A stretch of 64,000 nucleotides of DNA from Aegilops tauschii subsp. strangulata (Eukaryota > Streptophyta > Magnoliopsida > Poales > Poaceae). The stretch is from contig NC_053037.3 in NCBI RefSeq assembly GCF_002575655.3, positions 326,829,294 to 326,893,293 on the forward strand. Reading direction: 5' to 3'. The notes below the pieces were generated by a model. It saw only the letters and a program-made list of their open reading frames with translations, was not told where the DNA came from and searched no databases. A program made the translations under genes and the position numbers. Shown piece by piece: positions 34,895-46,095 of this stretch; the stretch's first letter is position 1, and every line of letters begins with the position of its first letter.

Positions 34895-37800
34895 ATGGTC
34901 CGCACGATGACCGAAGGCATCGTGAATAGGTTTTTGAGCTCCGCGAAGGTCGAGATGCTTCAAAAGAACGAGACGGAGATAAGATGTCCGTGTCGAAGAT
35001 GCAAGCTGAAGAGCCTTATTGCGGACCCGGATTCCGGGCAGGTGCGGGACCACCTGCTCTTGCGTGGTTTCATGGATGGCTATCGGTGGCAAGGTGATGA
35101 AGATGACTATGAAGTCGTCCATGGGGGCCGGGCAAGAAATGAGGAAGGGCAGCAAGACAACCACCGCGGCTCGGGCGGGCGAGAAGACGAAGAATCTCCA
35201 GGACATGATCACGGCGGTGATGCTGTACACAGTCATCATGTAGAAGATGCCGGACATGATGATGAGGAAGATGCCGGAGCAGACGAAGGGCATGATCATG
35301 AAGATGAAGATGCCGGCGGAGCAGACGACGATGGACCATCGATGGGCTGGGTGCAGGACCCTCATATTCAAGAGCTGCTTCTCAAGCAGACGGATAACGC
35401 AAGAGCTGCCGCCCGAGAGAAAGCCAAGCTGGATCAACTGGAGATAGACGCGGTTACTCCATTGTATGAAGGATGCAGGCCCGAGGATACCCGCCTGAAA
35501 GTAACGCTCATGGCTCTGGAGATGAAGGTAAAACACAAAATGACCGACGCATGCTTCGACGAGAACATGTCATTCTGGCACGAACGTCTTCCCAAGGGGA
35601 ACAAGTGCCCGACCAGTTTCGAGGAGGCAAAGAAAATCGTGTGTCCTCTGGATTTACCGCACGTGAAATACCATGTGTGCATGAACAATTGCATCATTTA
35701 TCGGGACGAGCACGCGGAGTCTACCATATGTCCGGTGTGCGGCGTCACTCGATACAAGAATAGGAAGAAAGCTCCTCGAAAAGTGGTGTGGTACTTTCCG
35801 ATCACTCCTCGTCTGCAGCGGTATTTCGCGGACCCTAAGGTAGCAAAGCTCCTGCGTTGGCACGCGGATAGGGAGGAGAAGAAGCGAGAAGATGACGCAA
35901 ATGATCCGGAGATAAATAAAAAAGACAAGATGCTGAGTCACCCTAAGGATGGGAGCCAGTGGCAAGCGTTGAACTTCGAACACCCAGAATTTGGGAAGGA
36001 TCCAAGGAACATCGTGCTGGGCGTGAGCACCGATGGAGTCAATCCGTTTGGCAGCCAGAGAAGCACACATAGCACCTGGCATGTGTTTGTGTGGATGTAC
36101 AACCTTCCCCCTGGTTGTGCATGAAGAGGAAGTACATTCACATGACTATGCTAATTGAAGGGCCGAAACAACCAGGGAACGACATCAATCTGTATCTAGG
36201 GCTGCTGAAAGAGGAGCTAGACACGCTGTGGAAAACGCTAGCCAATACGTGGGACGCCGCAGAGAAAGAATATTTCCCTATGAGAGCCGCACTGCTCACG
36301 ACGGTGCACGACTATCTCGGTTACGGATATCTCGCGGGGCAGGTGGTCCACGGATTTTCTGGATGCGTCAGGTGCATGGATGACACAACGTATCGCCAGC
36401 TAGATAGAGATCCCGGGTCTTCGAAAACTGTGTTCATGGGACATCGAAGGTGGCTTCACGACGATGACCCGTGGAGGAAACGCAAGGATCTGTTCGATGG
36501 TGAAACCGAACCCCGAAGACGCCCGCGTATGAGGAGCGGCGAGAAAATAGACGAGCTGTTGAAAAATTGGAAAGATTGCCCATTGCCGGGAAAGAAGCAA
36601 AAGGCGCCAGAGCCGGGAAAGAAGCGAAAGGCGCCAGAGCCGCTGCTGAAGGTATGGAAAACGAGGTCTGTTTTCTGGGACTTGCCGTACTGGAAGATCC
36701 ACCATGTGCCTCACAGCCTTGATGTCATGCATATCACGAAGAACGTGTGCGAGAGTCTGCTTGGTACCCTGCTCAACATGCCAGAGAGGACCAAAGATGG
36801 GCCGAAAGCAAGGGCAGACTTGAAATCAATGGGCATCAGGGAGGAGCTTCACGCTAATGATGATGATGATGATCAGGCGAAGCAGGACACGGAAAGTCGT
36901 TGCAAAGGCAAAAAGGCCAAGAAGACCGGAAATGACTACCCTCCCGCGTGCTTCACTCTAAGTCAGGAGGAGATCGATCAGTTTTTCACCTGCCTCGTAG
37001 GAGTAAAACTTCCTTACGGTTACGCGGGGAAGATAAGCAAATACCTAGACCCAGCGAAGCAGAAGTTCAGCGGGATGAAGTCTCACGACTGTCACGTGCT
37101 GATGACGCAGATACTTCCAGTTGCAATCCGTGGGATCATGGACGCGCACGTCCGTGAGACGCTATTTGTCATATGCAACTTTTTCGACGTCATCTCTCAG
37201 AAGTCGGTTGGCGTGAGGCAACTCAGAAGGCTACAGGAAGAGATCGTGGTGATACTATGCGAGCTTGAGATGTACTTCCCGCCCGCATTCTTCGACGTTA
37301 TGGTGCATCTGCTGGTCCATATCGTGGAGGATATCATCCAACTCGGGCCGACGTTCCTGCACAGCATGATCCCGTTCGAAAGGATGAATGGTGTCATCAA
37401 AGGATACGTTCGCAACATGGCACGTCCAGAGGGAAGCATAGCCAGGGGCTTTCTGACCGAAGAGTGTATCTCCTACTGCACGAATTATCTAGGCATCGAG
37501 AACCCCGTTGGTCTGCCCGTCAACAGGCACCTCGACAGGCTCGCTGGATGGGGTCACCGTGAGGGTCGCCGCGAAATGCATGTCGACTTCGAGGGTCGAC
37601 TCGCCGACTTTGAAAGAGCAAACCTAGTTGCGCTACAACACATAGACGTGGTCGATCCTTGGGTGGTAGAGCACAAAACCTTTATTGAGAAGACGTACAA
37701 TGACCGAGGCCAACAGAGGACGGACGGAGATATAATCAAAGAGCACAACTCATGTTTCACGCGTTGGTTCAAGCAGAAGCTTCGGTCGTACCCTTTACAT

Positions 37801-38451
37801 GAGGATTCTTCCGCGGAAGAACAACTCATATTCGCCTTGTCACAGGGCGCCGAGCACAACCTGATGACGTATGAGGCGTACGATATCAACGGCTACACAT
37901 TCTACACCGAGGACAAGGACATGAAGAGCGATGGTTATCAGAACTCCGGGGTAACGATGGAATCCTACACCGGTAACGACAAGGACAGATACTACGGAAG
38001 GATCGAGGAGATCTGGGAGCTGAGCTACGCTGGAGAGAAGGTCCCGATGTTCCGTGTCAGATGGGCCAAGAGCGTCATAAAAGAAGACCGGTATTTCACC
38101 ACCATGGTTATACCCGAAGCCAAATCCAAGACCGCAGGCGCGAACGTCACCGCGAAAAATGAGCCATGGGTACTGGCTTCCCAAGTGGACCAATGCTTCT
38201 TCATTACCGACCCGTCAAAGTCCAGTCGTGTTGTCGTGAGGAGAGGCAAAAGGAAGATCATCGGAATGGATGGAGTCGCCAATGAGCAAGACTTCGACAA
38301 GTACGGCGACCCGAAGATGGAACATGACGACGACGATGAAGTATCAGCATACACCACAAAAAGAAGCAGGACCACCCTACCTAAAGGACGTCCGTTCAAG
38401 AGAAGAACTCCATTTACGAAAAATAAGGGCAAGAAGATTGTGAACAGATAG
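34895..38451 (+). pseudogene. TNPD-type CACTA transposase, one frameshift
   Basis: The ATG at 34895 follows an acceptor site and opens MVRTMTEGIVNRFLSS. The N-terminal Transpos_assoc-like part has CPCRRCKL; an acidic Asp/His-rich linker follows (about 35100-35340). Then comes the Transposase_21 (Tnp2) core with HVCMNNCIIYRDEH, CPVCGVTRYK, DGVNPFGSQRSTHSTW and YNLPP. A 1-bp deletion near 36112 shifts the frame; the second part (to 38451) continues with MTMLIEGPKQPGND, FSGCVRCMDDT, HHVPHSLDVMHITKNVCESL, a DUF4218-like block (IPFERMNGVIKGYVRNMARP) and a DUF4216-like block (YYGRIEEIWELSY). It would cut and move elements with matching ends. The gene body appears intronless. Apart from the frameshift I see no lesion in about 1185 codons. 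Confidence 0.93.
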
Positions 38452-39030
38452 CTAGCTAAGATCGATTGTATTTAAATTGTAGCCTTCATTTCTCGATTGT
38501 ACTTCATGGGCACTTTTTGAACTCATGAATATTTTTAAATTTCATGGACACTCGATCTCGATCCCCCTCCATCTCGATCGCTATCCCACCTCGCCAGATC
38601 CGGTCCCCCTCGCCGCCGAGCACCCCCCGCACCCTCTCCCCCGCTCCACCGGCCGCCGCCGCCGACCCCCCCACCCTCCCCCGCTCCACCGCCGCCGACG
38701 ACCCACCGCACCCTCCCCCGCTCCACCGCCGCCGACGACCCACCGCACCCCTCCCCCGCACCCTCCCCGGCCCGCTCCACCGTCACAAATGAATGCAACT
38801 AAAATTGCAAAAAAAAACAAATTTGATTATATTTTCAAATAACAAATTTGATGATATTTTCAAATAATAAATTTGATGATATTTTTTCATATTCATAAAT
38901 ATTTTCAAATAACAAATTTGATGATATTTAAAAAAAAATTATTACTGTTTTTATAAAAAATTATTACTGTTTCATATTCATATTCATTTTCTAAAAAATT
39001 ATTGGATGCAACAAAAAATAATAATAATAA
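38452..39030. other. Low-complexity spacer after the transposase gene
   Basis: Bases 38545-38785 are CCG-rich with repeated ccgctccaccgccgccgac and cgcaccctcccccgctcc phrases. ORFs there (Pro- or Gly-rich on either strand) are composition artefacts. Bases 38800-39030 are AT-rich with repeated caaataacaaatttgatgat. The transposase gene terminator probably lies at 38460-38530; no sharp signal was seen. Confidence 0.5.
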
Positions 39031-39035
39031 AAATT

Positions 39036-39219
39036 ACTTATGGCGCACCTCTGGCTGGTGCGCCATTGCTATATAAAAAAAAGATTACTAATGGCGCACC
39101 TCTGGCTGGTGCGCCATTGCTATATAAAAAAAAGATTACTAATGGCGCACCGATCGTGGGTGCGCCATTGCTATAAAAAACATACTAATGGCGCACCGCT
39201 GCGGGGTGCGCCATTAGTA
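39036..39219. repeat. Internal block of CACTA-2 subterminal hairpin repeats
   Basis: Four hairpin units (39036-39068, 39087-39119, 39138-39171, 39183-39219) have the same actaatggcgcacc...gtgcgccattagt design as the element ends, but lie in the middle of the element. The first three are spaced by ctatataaaaaaaagatta and form a tandem array with a period of about 51 bp. Confidence 0.85.
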
Positions 39220-40144
39220 AGCTTCCCCCCTAGCTAATTCCTCCCTCTCCCTCGCCAGATCCCCTTCGTCCCTCTCCCTCGCCAGATCCACCCGTGCGCT
39301 GCCCCGACCCACGACGCCGCCGCCCCGACCCCCGCCGGACTCCACCCCCGCCGCCCCCGCGCCCCCCACCACTGCAGCTCCCCCGCGCGCCGCCCCCGCG
39401 CCCCCCACCACTGCAGCTCCCCCGCGCCGCCGCCCCCGCGCCCCCACCACTTCAGCTCCCCCGCGCCCCCACCACTGCAGCTCCCCCGCGCCGCCGCCCC
39501 CGCGCCCCGAGCCGGAGGAGGAGGACCAGGAGGAGGACGAGGAGGAGGAGGCGACGACCGCCTCTACCTCAGCTCAGCCAGGCCACGCGACGCTGAGCTA
39601 GGCGCCTCTGCTTCGACCGTTGGAGTTAGGCGCCTCTGCTTCGACCGGATCGGGATCGTCTTCAACCTTCAGTCGCTGGCGATCTTCCTCGATTTGGGCA
39701 TCCCCTGCTGCTCGTAGTCACTCGCTGGGCCTCCGTGTGCCTCTGCGGTGAGCCCCTCTGCCGATTACCCGCCTTTCCCCTTCGAATCCCTCGGCGTAGA
39801 AGTCCCACGGGCTAGGCCGTCGCGGCGGAGCTTCGCTCTCCACTTTCCTGGCTGCGCTCCCACGGGCCCTGGCCGCATCCGTCCGCGCCCCTGCGGCACC
39901 CCCCCCGCGCGCGCCCGCGCCTGCCTGGGCCACGCCCTGCCTCGCCCCTGGAACGCGCTCTCCGTGCCCGCAGCCGCCCGGCCGCCCGTGCGTGTCCGCG
40001 TCCCACTGTTGGTCCTGTCGCGCGCGCCCTTGCTGTGCACCATAGCCTCATCCCGCTGCTGTTGCTGCACTGCTGCCACTGCAACTCTGCTGCTGTTGCC
40101 CTCAGACCAGCATCATAGACCAGTTGCCACCGTGCCTGTATGAT
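39220..40144. other. GC-rich proline-codon region between the two CACTA-2 genes
   Basis: Bases 39290-39520 are built from repeats of cccccgcgccgccgccc and ccaccactgcagctcc. Bases 39730-40090 are GC-rich and less repetitive. ORFs on both strands are long only because stop codons are rare in such DNA. The region may be the promoter and first exon of the second gene or of a captured gene; no domain supports a coding call. Confidence 0.45.
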
Positions 40145-40264
40145 AGCTGCATCGACTTCATCCAGTATGTAGAATGGTGATTGCCTGAAATTGTGAATGG
40201 CAAACAGCAATGCCAGTGCAGCAACAGTCTTCCCACCAGATAACTGTTTCATATCCCTAAAGCA
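40145..40264 (-). pseudogene. SMC1: Captured fragment of the cohesin gene SMC1 (C-terminal signature exon)
   Basis: Read on the minus strand, 40 codons give [11 protein letters not shown], then [13 protein letters not shown], then [12 protein letters not shown]. These are the ABC signature motif and Walker B region of the SMC1 head domain, the ATPase end that closes the cohesin ring in the nucleus. The E normally found in LSGGEK is absent, a clean 3-base deletion. A splice-acceptor-like aaaaaatcag sits at the 5' edge (40265-40274); after DEVDAA the match ends abruptly. It therefore looks like one captured exon, antisense to the transposon genes. It cannot encode a working protein. Identification is from motif recall, not from an alignment. 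Confidence 0.85.
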
Positions 40265-41748
40265 CTGATTTTTTGTGTGTGGGTGATATCCCTAGTATGT
40301 GGCATAGCTCTATACTTGATTGATTCCATGTAGAAATGGATCATCTTCATTTTCTAGATTTAAATACGATGTTCCTCTGAGTGGGTGCGTGTGACCTTTT
40401 TGTTGTCTGCTTGTAGATTTTGTCTATGCCTTTAGATATTATGATCAAAGGCTTCCATGAACAGCTCATACCTTCTTGGCTTGACAGAGTTATACTTGAT
40501 AGATGAAGTATGTGTGTATTCAGATGCTTTGTGTAATTGTACCTGTTATATCTGACCACTGTTTATTGTGGTTTTGATTTTGTTACAGTGTTCTCAAGTA
40601 TAACAACATAGTGGGATCATTTGTCAACATAGTGGGATCATTTTGCAGATTCCAGCAAACAACATAGTGGGATCATTTGTCAAGGCCAGCATCAGAGTGC
40701 TAATTTACAGGTATAAATAGATAAAAGATTCAGAGAGTAGCTCTTTTCTTACCAGCATCATGAAGGTTGGGAATATCTTTGTAGAAAACAAAAAGATTAG
40801 GAAACTGAATCTAAGGACCAGGGCTAAACCTCTGTACTTTACTGTCTTTAACATGGTATAAAATACCTGAACTGAATTTGTGGGGCCTCTAAAATTCTGG
40901 AAAAAATTAAACTCAAGATTCTGGTGTTTAACCCTGTTGTGTTGCTTCTAGAAATAATATAAAAGCTGTGAAAAAGAAATCTGTGGAGTTGGCACTTTAC
41001 ATAAGGTTGTAGATCATTTTACATTGCTGGCTTTAACATGATACCAATTGGCACCTGAACCTTTCTTTTGGAGAGTTCTCTGAACTTCAATGAAGCATAA
41101 AGTAGAATGCGAAGCTTGTCTTGAGGCTCATCTTTGAGACAGGTTATCTATGTCGGTTGTCGGAGCCTTGGAGGTTACTGCTGAGAGCTGTCACAGCAGT
41201 GCGTGGCGTCAGTGATGGCCAAGCTGCTAGTTCAACTACTGGCCAACTACTGGCCCTTGTTATCAAAATAGTCTTGCCACATGTTCATAGTAATCTCCAA
41301 CCATATTAGCAGTACTGAATAAAACTTGTCTTGTTTTATGGGAATGGTTGATTACCTTGATTATACTTACTGGATGGTTTATTTATAGTTCTTAAAATAT
41401 GAAAATGAAAATTATTTGTATCCCTCATTGAAGGTATTTGACTCTATAAATCATACTGATGTTGACTCTATAATCATACTGATACTGATGTTAAAGGTAT
41501 TTCTAGCAAAACCTGAAATGCTAGATGGATTGATTTTTCTGAGCTGTTTGTGCTCCCTGCATCTTTCAGCTCTCATTTTCAGTGGAGTTGTTGAATTATA
41601 TGCTCTTATTGGACATGTTTTACGTGTTGATCCATCAATTGCTAGTTTGCTGGGTTTTGTCTCCGACCATCGTGTCGTGATGATTTTGCAGGTACCCCGA
41701 GAGGCCCTTGAGTTTGCCGGAATGTCGATTAACTTCCGTTCTGGCAAA
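40265..41748. other. Intron-like AT-rich DNA between the SMC1 fragment and the second gene
   Basis: There is no supported coding region. The phrase caacatagtgggatcat occurs three times (40604, 40625, 40660), with tttgcag between copies 2 and 3. The phrase gcaggtaccccgagaggccc at 41689 begins a leader block also seen before the transposase gene (34721). The DNA at 40270-40600 may be flanking SMC1 intron. Confidence 0.4.
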
Positions 41749-41852
41749 TTCGGGTACTCCATATGTCCTATTTTCAGCAAAGGTCATGCTGAAATTTTCC
41801 GTGAATTTTAGCATGACTTTGCTAAAAATAGGACATATGGGGTACTTGCGAA
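41749..41852. repeat. About 104-bp inverted repeat in the leader of the second CACTA-2 gene
   Basis: The left arm 41749-41796 (from ttcgggtactccatatgtcc) and right arm 41804-41852 (ending ggacatatggggtacttgcg) are imperfect complements over about 48 bases, around a 7-base loop (ttccgtg). A transcript would fold into a long hairpin. Confidence 0.85.
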
Positions 41853-42010
41853 TAATGCATGGGCCGGGGTATCTTAGTACTTAATTAAGTAGGATCAACT
41901 GCCTCTTGTGTTATACATATAGAAGTGTGATATGTTTACTGTCTCTTGGTGTTTGTCCTTAATTAAGTAGGGTATATTATTAGAAGATACCCATATATAT
42001 CAGTCAACCT

Positions 42011-42245
42011 AGGGTGCCTCGGCATCGATAAACCCTAAATGATGAAAACTTAACTTAGCATTTAGGGTGCCTCGGCGTCGACAAACCCTAAATGATAAAA
42101 CCTTGGCTTTTAGGGTGCCTCGGTGTCGATGAGAACCTAAATGATGTACGCTTAGGCTTTTAGGGTGCCTCGGCATCGACAAACCCTAAATGATAAAAGC
42201 TTAGCTTTTAGGATGCCTTGGTGTCGACAAACCCTAAATGATGAG
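42011..42245. repeat. Five tandem telo-box hairpin repeats upstream of the second CACTA-2 gene
   Basis: Units start at 42011, 42064, 42112, 42162 and 42210 (period 48-53 bp). Each contains agggtgcctcggc and aaaccctaaatgat. The aaaccctaaa part is the plant telomere-type telo-box, and its complement tttagggt at the start of most units makes each repeat a small hairpin. The array ends about 65 bp before the gene's ATG. Confidence 0.88.
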
Positions 42246-42311
42246 ACCATGATCTTTTTCCTTGACAATAACCAACTTTTTGACCAAACTTTTTCCTATT
42301 TAGAGCGAAAC

Positions 42312-45300
42312 ATGGCCCACAACGATGAGGCCGGCGGTTCGGGCGGCAAGCAATTCTGGGAGCTGTCCCAGGAGCTGGAGGAAGAACCTCACCGCTATGA
42401 GGACGCCGCGGAAGACACCGATCCTGATGATGGCGGCGCACGCACAGATGGCAGCCAACCGAAGAGGCAACGGAAGGACCGGCGCCCGAGCGTGCTCGGC
42501 ACCGTCAAGGAGGAATTTACTAAGTGAACTCCGACGGGCATCCAACGGCGCCCAAAGAATTAGTCAAGGGGTACTCGGTTCAGCTCGGGTGCATTCTCCG
42601 GAGCACCGTCTCGATCAACACCAAGAACCTAAGGCATAAGGACCGAGGGAATTTGCGCAGCCTCCTCTTCACGAAGTTGCACGAACGATACAAGTTCCCC
42701 GCTGACTTTGCAAACACACGCCTCTCAGGGAATAAAGTGAACAGTGCCGCCCTCACGAGGATGAGCACGGCCCTGTCTACTTGGAGAAGCACGGTGAAGG
42801 CAATGATTGAAAAAGGTGATAGTTATGAGAAGATCAAGGCGAAATATCCTTTGATCAGTGAAGATGACTACAAGGAGTTCAAGATCAAGTGCGAGAGCAG
42901 CGCAACCTCCGAATCAAGTCAGTGGGGGAAAGAAATGCGGCAGTTGAACTTAGGGGTCCACCAACTCGGTCCCGACGGTTACAGAGTGGCGGAGCCTATA
43001 TGGGACAAGGAGGACGCGGAGCGTGCCGAGCAAGGCCTACCGCCCCGCTTCGAGAAATACCATGACAAGCAGACCAGGAACTTTGTCAGGGCCCGGTACA
43101 AGGAGGACCCGGTAACAAAGGAGCTTACCACGGATCCGAAGACCAGGGCGCTTGAGCTTGTTCTGGTAAGGAATACACCCCCGCGTAATTAGCTCCATAT
43201 GGTTGCATTCTAATTAATGATGCCAAATTTCTAAATGGTTCACATTCCTTCCGCAGGAGGCTGAATGCAGTAGCGCGGGGTCGTCTCAGAGCTCCCCTTT
43301 CGACACCCCTTTAAATAGGGCGTTGAACGTAATGAAAAACAAGGATAAGCTCAGTAAGCCGTCGTCAGCTGGTCGTGTGGCCGGCAAAGGCTTGTCCACA
43401 AAATGGTCGACATACTATACCGCTGGTGGGCGAAAGGAGAAAAAGACCAGCTCGGAAAGCCAGTCGCGCGAGGTTCAAGAACTCAAGGCACAAGTGGCGC
43501 GGATTCCGGAGATTGTCCAAGAGCAAGTGCAACAACAACTGGGAACGACACTCACCGCCATGGTGCCTACCTTGATTTAGGGGCTGACGACGTGGATTGT
43601 GGACGGCCAACAGGGGCCTCCCCCGGTTCCCAGCTTCACGGCCAGCAACTCGCACAACGTGCAGGCGGCGCCATTGGTGTCTCCGGCGGAGGCGGTATTC
43701 GTGTCTCCGGCGCCGGCACGGGCATTGGAGCTTAATGCACCCGGGTGTATGCCAGCCGGCACCTCGCCAGCAAGCGGCCCCTCCGTCAGTTGCACGCCCG
43801 CCGTTGGCGGTGCCTCGACATTAGCTGAGCTCGACAGCATCACGGTAACTAAGCCTCTCGGCCGTTGACTTCATCTCCTTGCCTTTGACTGGGCATCCCT
43901 GACGCCCTACATGTTTTCGCAGGGCGCCGCCGACGTTCCTTGCACTCTCCTGTACTTCGTGGGCAGCGAGTTGGTCGATGTCGCCAAGGGCAGAATCGTT
44001 CAACCGGGCAACCGCGTGTTCCACGGTAATCCGATGCCACCCACCTTGTATAGGGTTGAACTGGTTCAGGTGCTGCCAGGCTGCGACGAGTTGTTACCTC
44101 CGATTCGACCCACTGGGGCCGACGAAGATGATGTGATGACCCTCAGCGCCTGCGTAAGCTGGCCCCTGCTTTGGCCGAAGAGCCAGATTCGTTTGGGGGC
44201 GGGGGACACCACCCCACAGACAAGACCGCCAGTCGTGCCAGCGCCAAGCCATGGCAAGAACGCCGCAACACTACCGGACATGCCGGACATCCCTATGGCA
44301 CAGGATCCGGACATGCATATGGCACAGGATCCGGACGACGACGACAATGACGACGGTACATTTACCAACGTCGATAAGTACTTTGCCGAACATGGGTACG
44401 GTGGCGAGTTCTGCGGGCCTCCTTCTCAAGAACCCAACCCTGAAAAAGACGACCGCAATCTAGCTGGTACGGCGGAGAAACCCAATTGCAACAGGCGTCG
44501 TCTGGCATTCAGTTCTCAGGAGACGCCTCCAGCTGCCGCCTTCACCGAGCCTCAGATAGCTGAGGTGCGAAATATTATCAGCCCCAACACGCTCAAGAAG
44601 GCGGTCTGTGAGCAGAACTCGATCCCATTACAACAGATCAAGAAGAAGGGATGGAAACGAAATACTAACAAGGGCGCCGGTGCGAGCCAGCCGGCACCGA
44701 GTACGATCCATGCTCAGGACGGGCCACCTTCACCTAAGGATATCTCGAGGAGGGTGCATGTGGCGGGTAGGGCGATGCTACCGACAAATATGCTCAATGC
44801 TGCAACCGGTGCTATGCGGAGTCTGCATGACAGTGTTCTTTCTTTGGAGAAGCGGCGTCTCAGAGAGAATGATGTGGCATACCCGGTTTTCATGGCCAAG
44901 GTGCCAGAGAGCAAGGGCTTTGTGGATAGCACCGTCGGGGGTACGATCGTCCTGCGGTTTGATGACATCTTTGCTATGTTTAACCTTCATCCGCTGCACT
45001 ACACCTTCGTTCGGCTGTTTTCGCTGAGTATGGAGATGCGGATCATTAGAGACAAGACCCCGGACATTGTGATAGTCGACCTCTTCTACATGCGTGCCAA
45101 GATCTTGGGCAACGCTGGGGACCGGCAAGTCGCGAGTTCACACCTCGAAGGCGTCATTCTGGCAAACCCAGATAAGGATAACTTCCTCGTGCCTTACTTT
45201 CCCGAGTAAGTCATCCCCTAACCGCCCCGTAACATATGATTTCTTAGATTTCGATCGTTCTTTTTTTTCTAACATTCCGTGTTCTGTGCAGTGACACACA

Positions 45301-45850
45301 TTGCACACTCATGCTCTTAAGCCCGAAATATTCCATGGCCACGTATTTCGGCCCGGACCGTGACTCCAAGATAGACTACACAAATATCAAGAAATTTCTT
45401 AATGATGCTCTCCCCGGCTACGCCACATCTGGAGGCACCTTTAAGAGGCCAGTTCGTAGGTACGACAGGCACGTGTTCACCCACAATACGACGTTCCCCT
45501 GCGTCAAGCAGCCGCCTGGCGGTCAGAAGGATGCCTACTACGCCCTCCATCACATGCGGGCGATCGTACGGGACCATAATCACCTTCTGCTACCAAATAA
45601 TCTCGAAGATTGGGCCGCAAGCTTGGCGGCAATCCAGGATGCGGACATCCGACAAGAATTCTTTCGCATCCAGTCGGAGTTTACAGAAATCATCCATCAA
45701 GATGTCCTTCGTACCTCGGGGCAGTTCTACCTCAAATATCAACCGTCCAATAGTGAGATAGACACAACGCTACAAATGTAGGCTGATAACGCCCGCGACT
45801 TCATGACCATCACGAAAGATGGCGGCTTCATCCACGCTCCGGTCCCATGA
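42312..45850 (+). pseudogene. Second CACTA-2 gene: TNPA/Transposase_24-like protein ending in a Ulp1-like domain
   Basis: The model starts at ATG 42312 (MAHNDEAGGSGG) with GT-AG introns at 43166-43256, 43845-43922 and 45206-45291; each joins frames cleanly. The first exon is acidic then basic (PKRQRKDRR), with a 1-bp frameshift near 42520, then a basic region (NTKNLRHKDRGNLRSLLFTK) resembling Transposase_24 proteins. Exon 2 adds a coiled coil (EVQELKAQVARIPEIVQEQV) and a TAG at 43578. Exon 3 has a Pro/Asp-rich linker and the start of a Ulp1-like fold (FYMRAKI, NFLVPYFP). Exon 4 has THCTLMLLSPKYSMATYF and CVKQPPGGQKDAYY. A TAG at 45779 truncates the last 22 codons before TGA at 45848. Ulp1 enzymes cleave SUMO-type conjugates; here the expected Cys-Gly after the QPPG turn reads Asp-Ala, and the usual Asp after the His strand is Gly-Pro, so catalysis is doubtful. 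Confidence 0.8.
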
Positions 45851-46095
45851 GTCGAGTCGAAACTAGTGATGCTATGTGTAGTTCTGAAACATCGATTAGC
45901 TCATGTTGTAATTAAACTTTAATGAACTTGTATGTCTCTTTGGTTTGGACAGTCGTTCAACTTAGATGTAATCGATGCTATTTATTAGTAGGACCATGAA
46001 TCGTGCTATTAATGTCTTGCTTTTCCCTTCCGATCCTTTTGTTGCATACTTATATATTGCTTATGTATTGTCTGTTGTTTGGCTAGTGCATAGAG
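45851..46095 (+). other. Spacer between the second gene and the small ORF
   Basis: The 245-bp AT-rich spacer includes aattaaactttaatgaactt (45911), a possible 3'-end region. No ORF is seen. The small ORF may have its own promoter here or be read from the same transcript. Confidence 0.35.

Noticed and set aside
34802..35536. 244-codon minus-strand ORF
   Set aside because: It is the antisense shadow of the TNPD transposase N-terminus.
38504..38842. Gly/Arg-rich and Pro-rich ORFs
   Set aside because: Direct translation of a repeated cgccgccgac phrase in every frame.
39214..40143. Pro-rich and Gly-rich ORFs
   Set aside because: Built from simple CCG/CCCCGCG repeats; open in several frames, no conserved motif.
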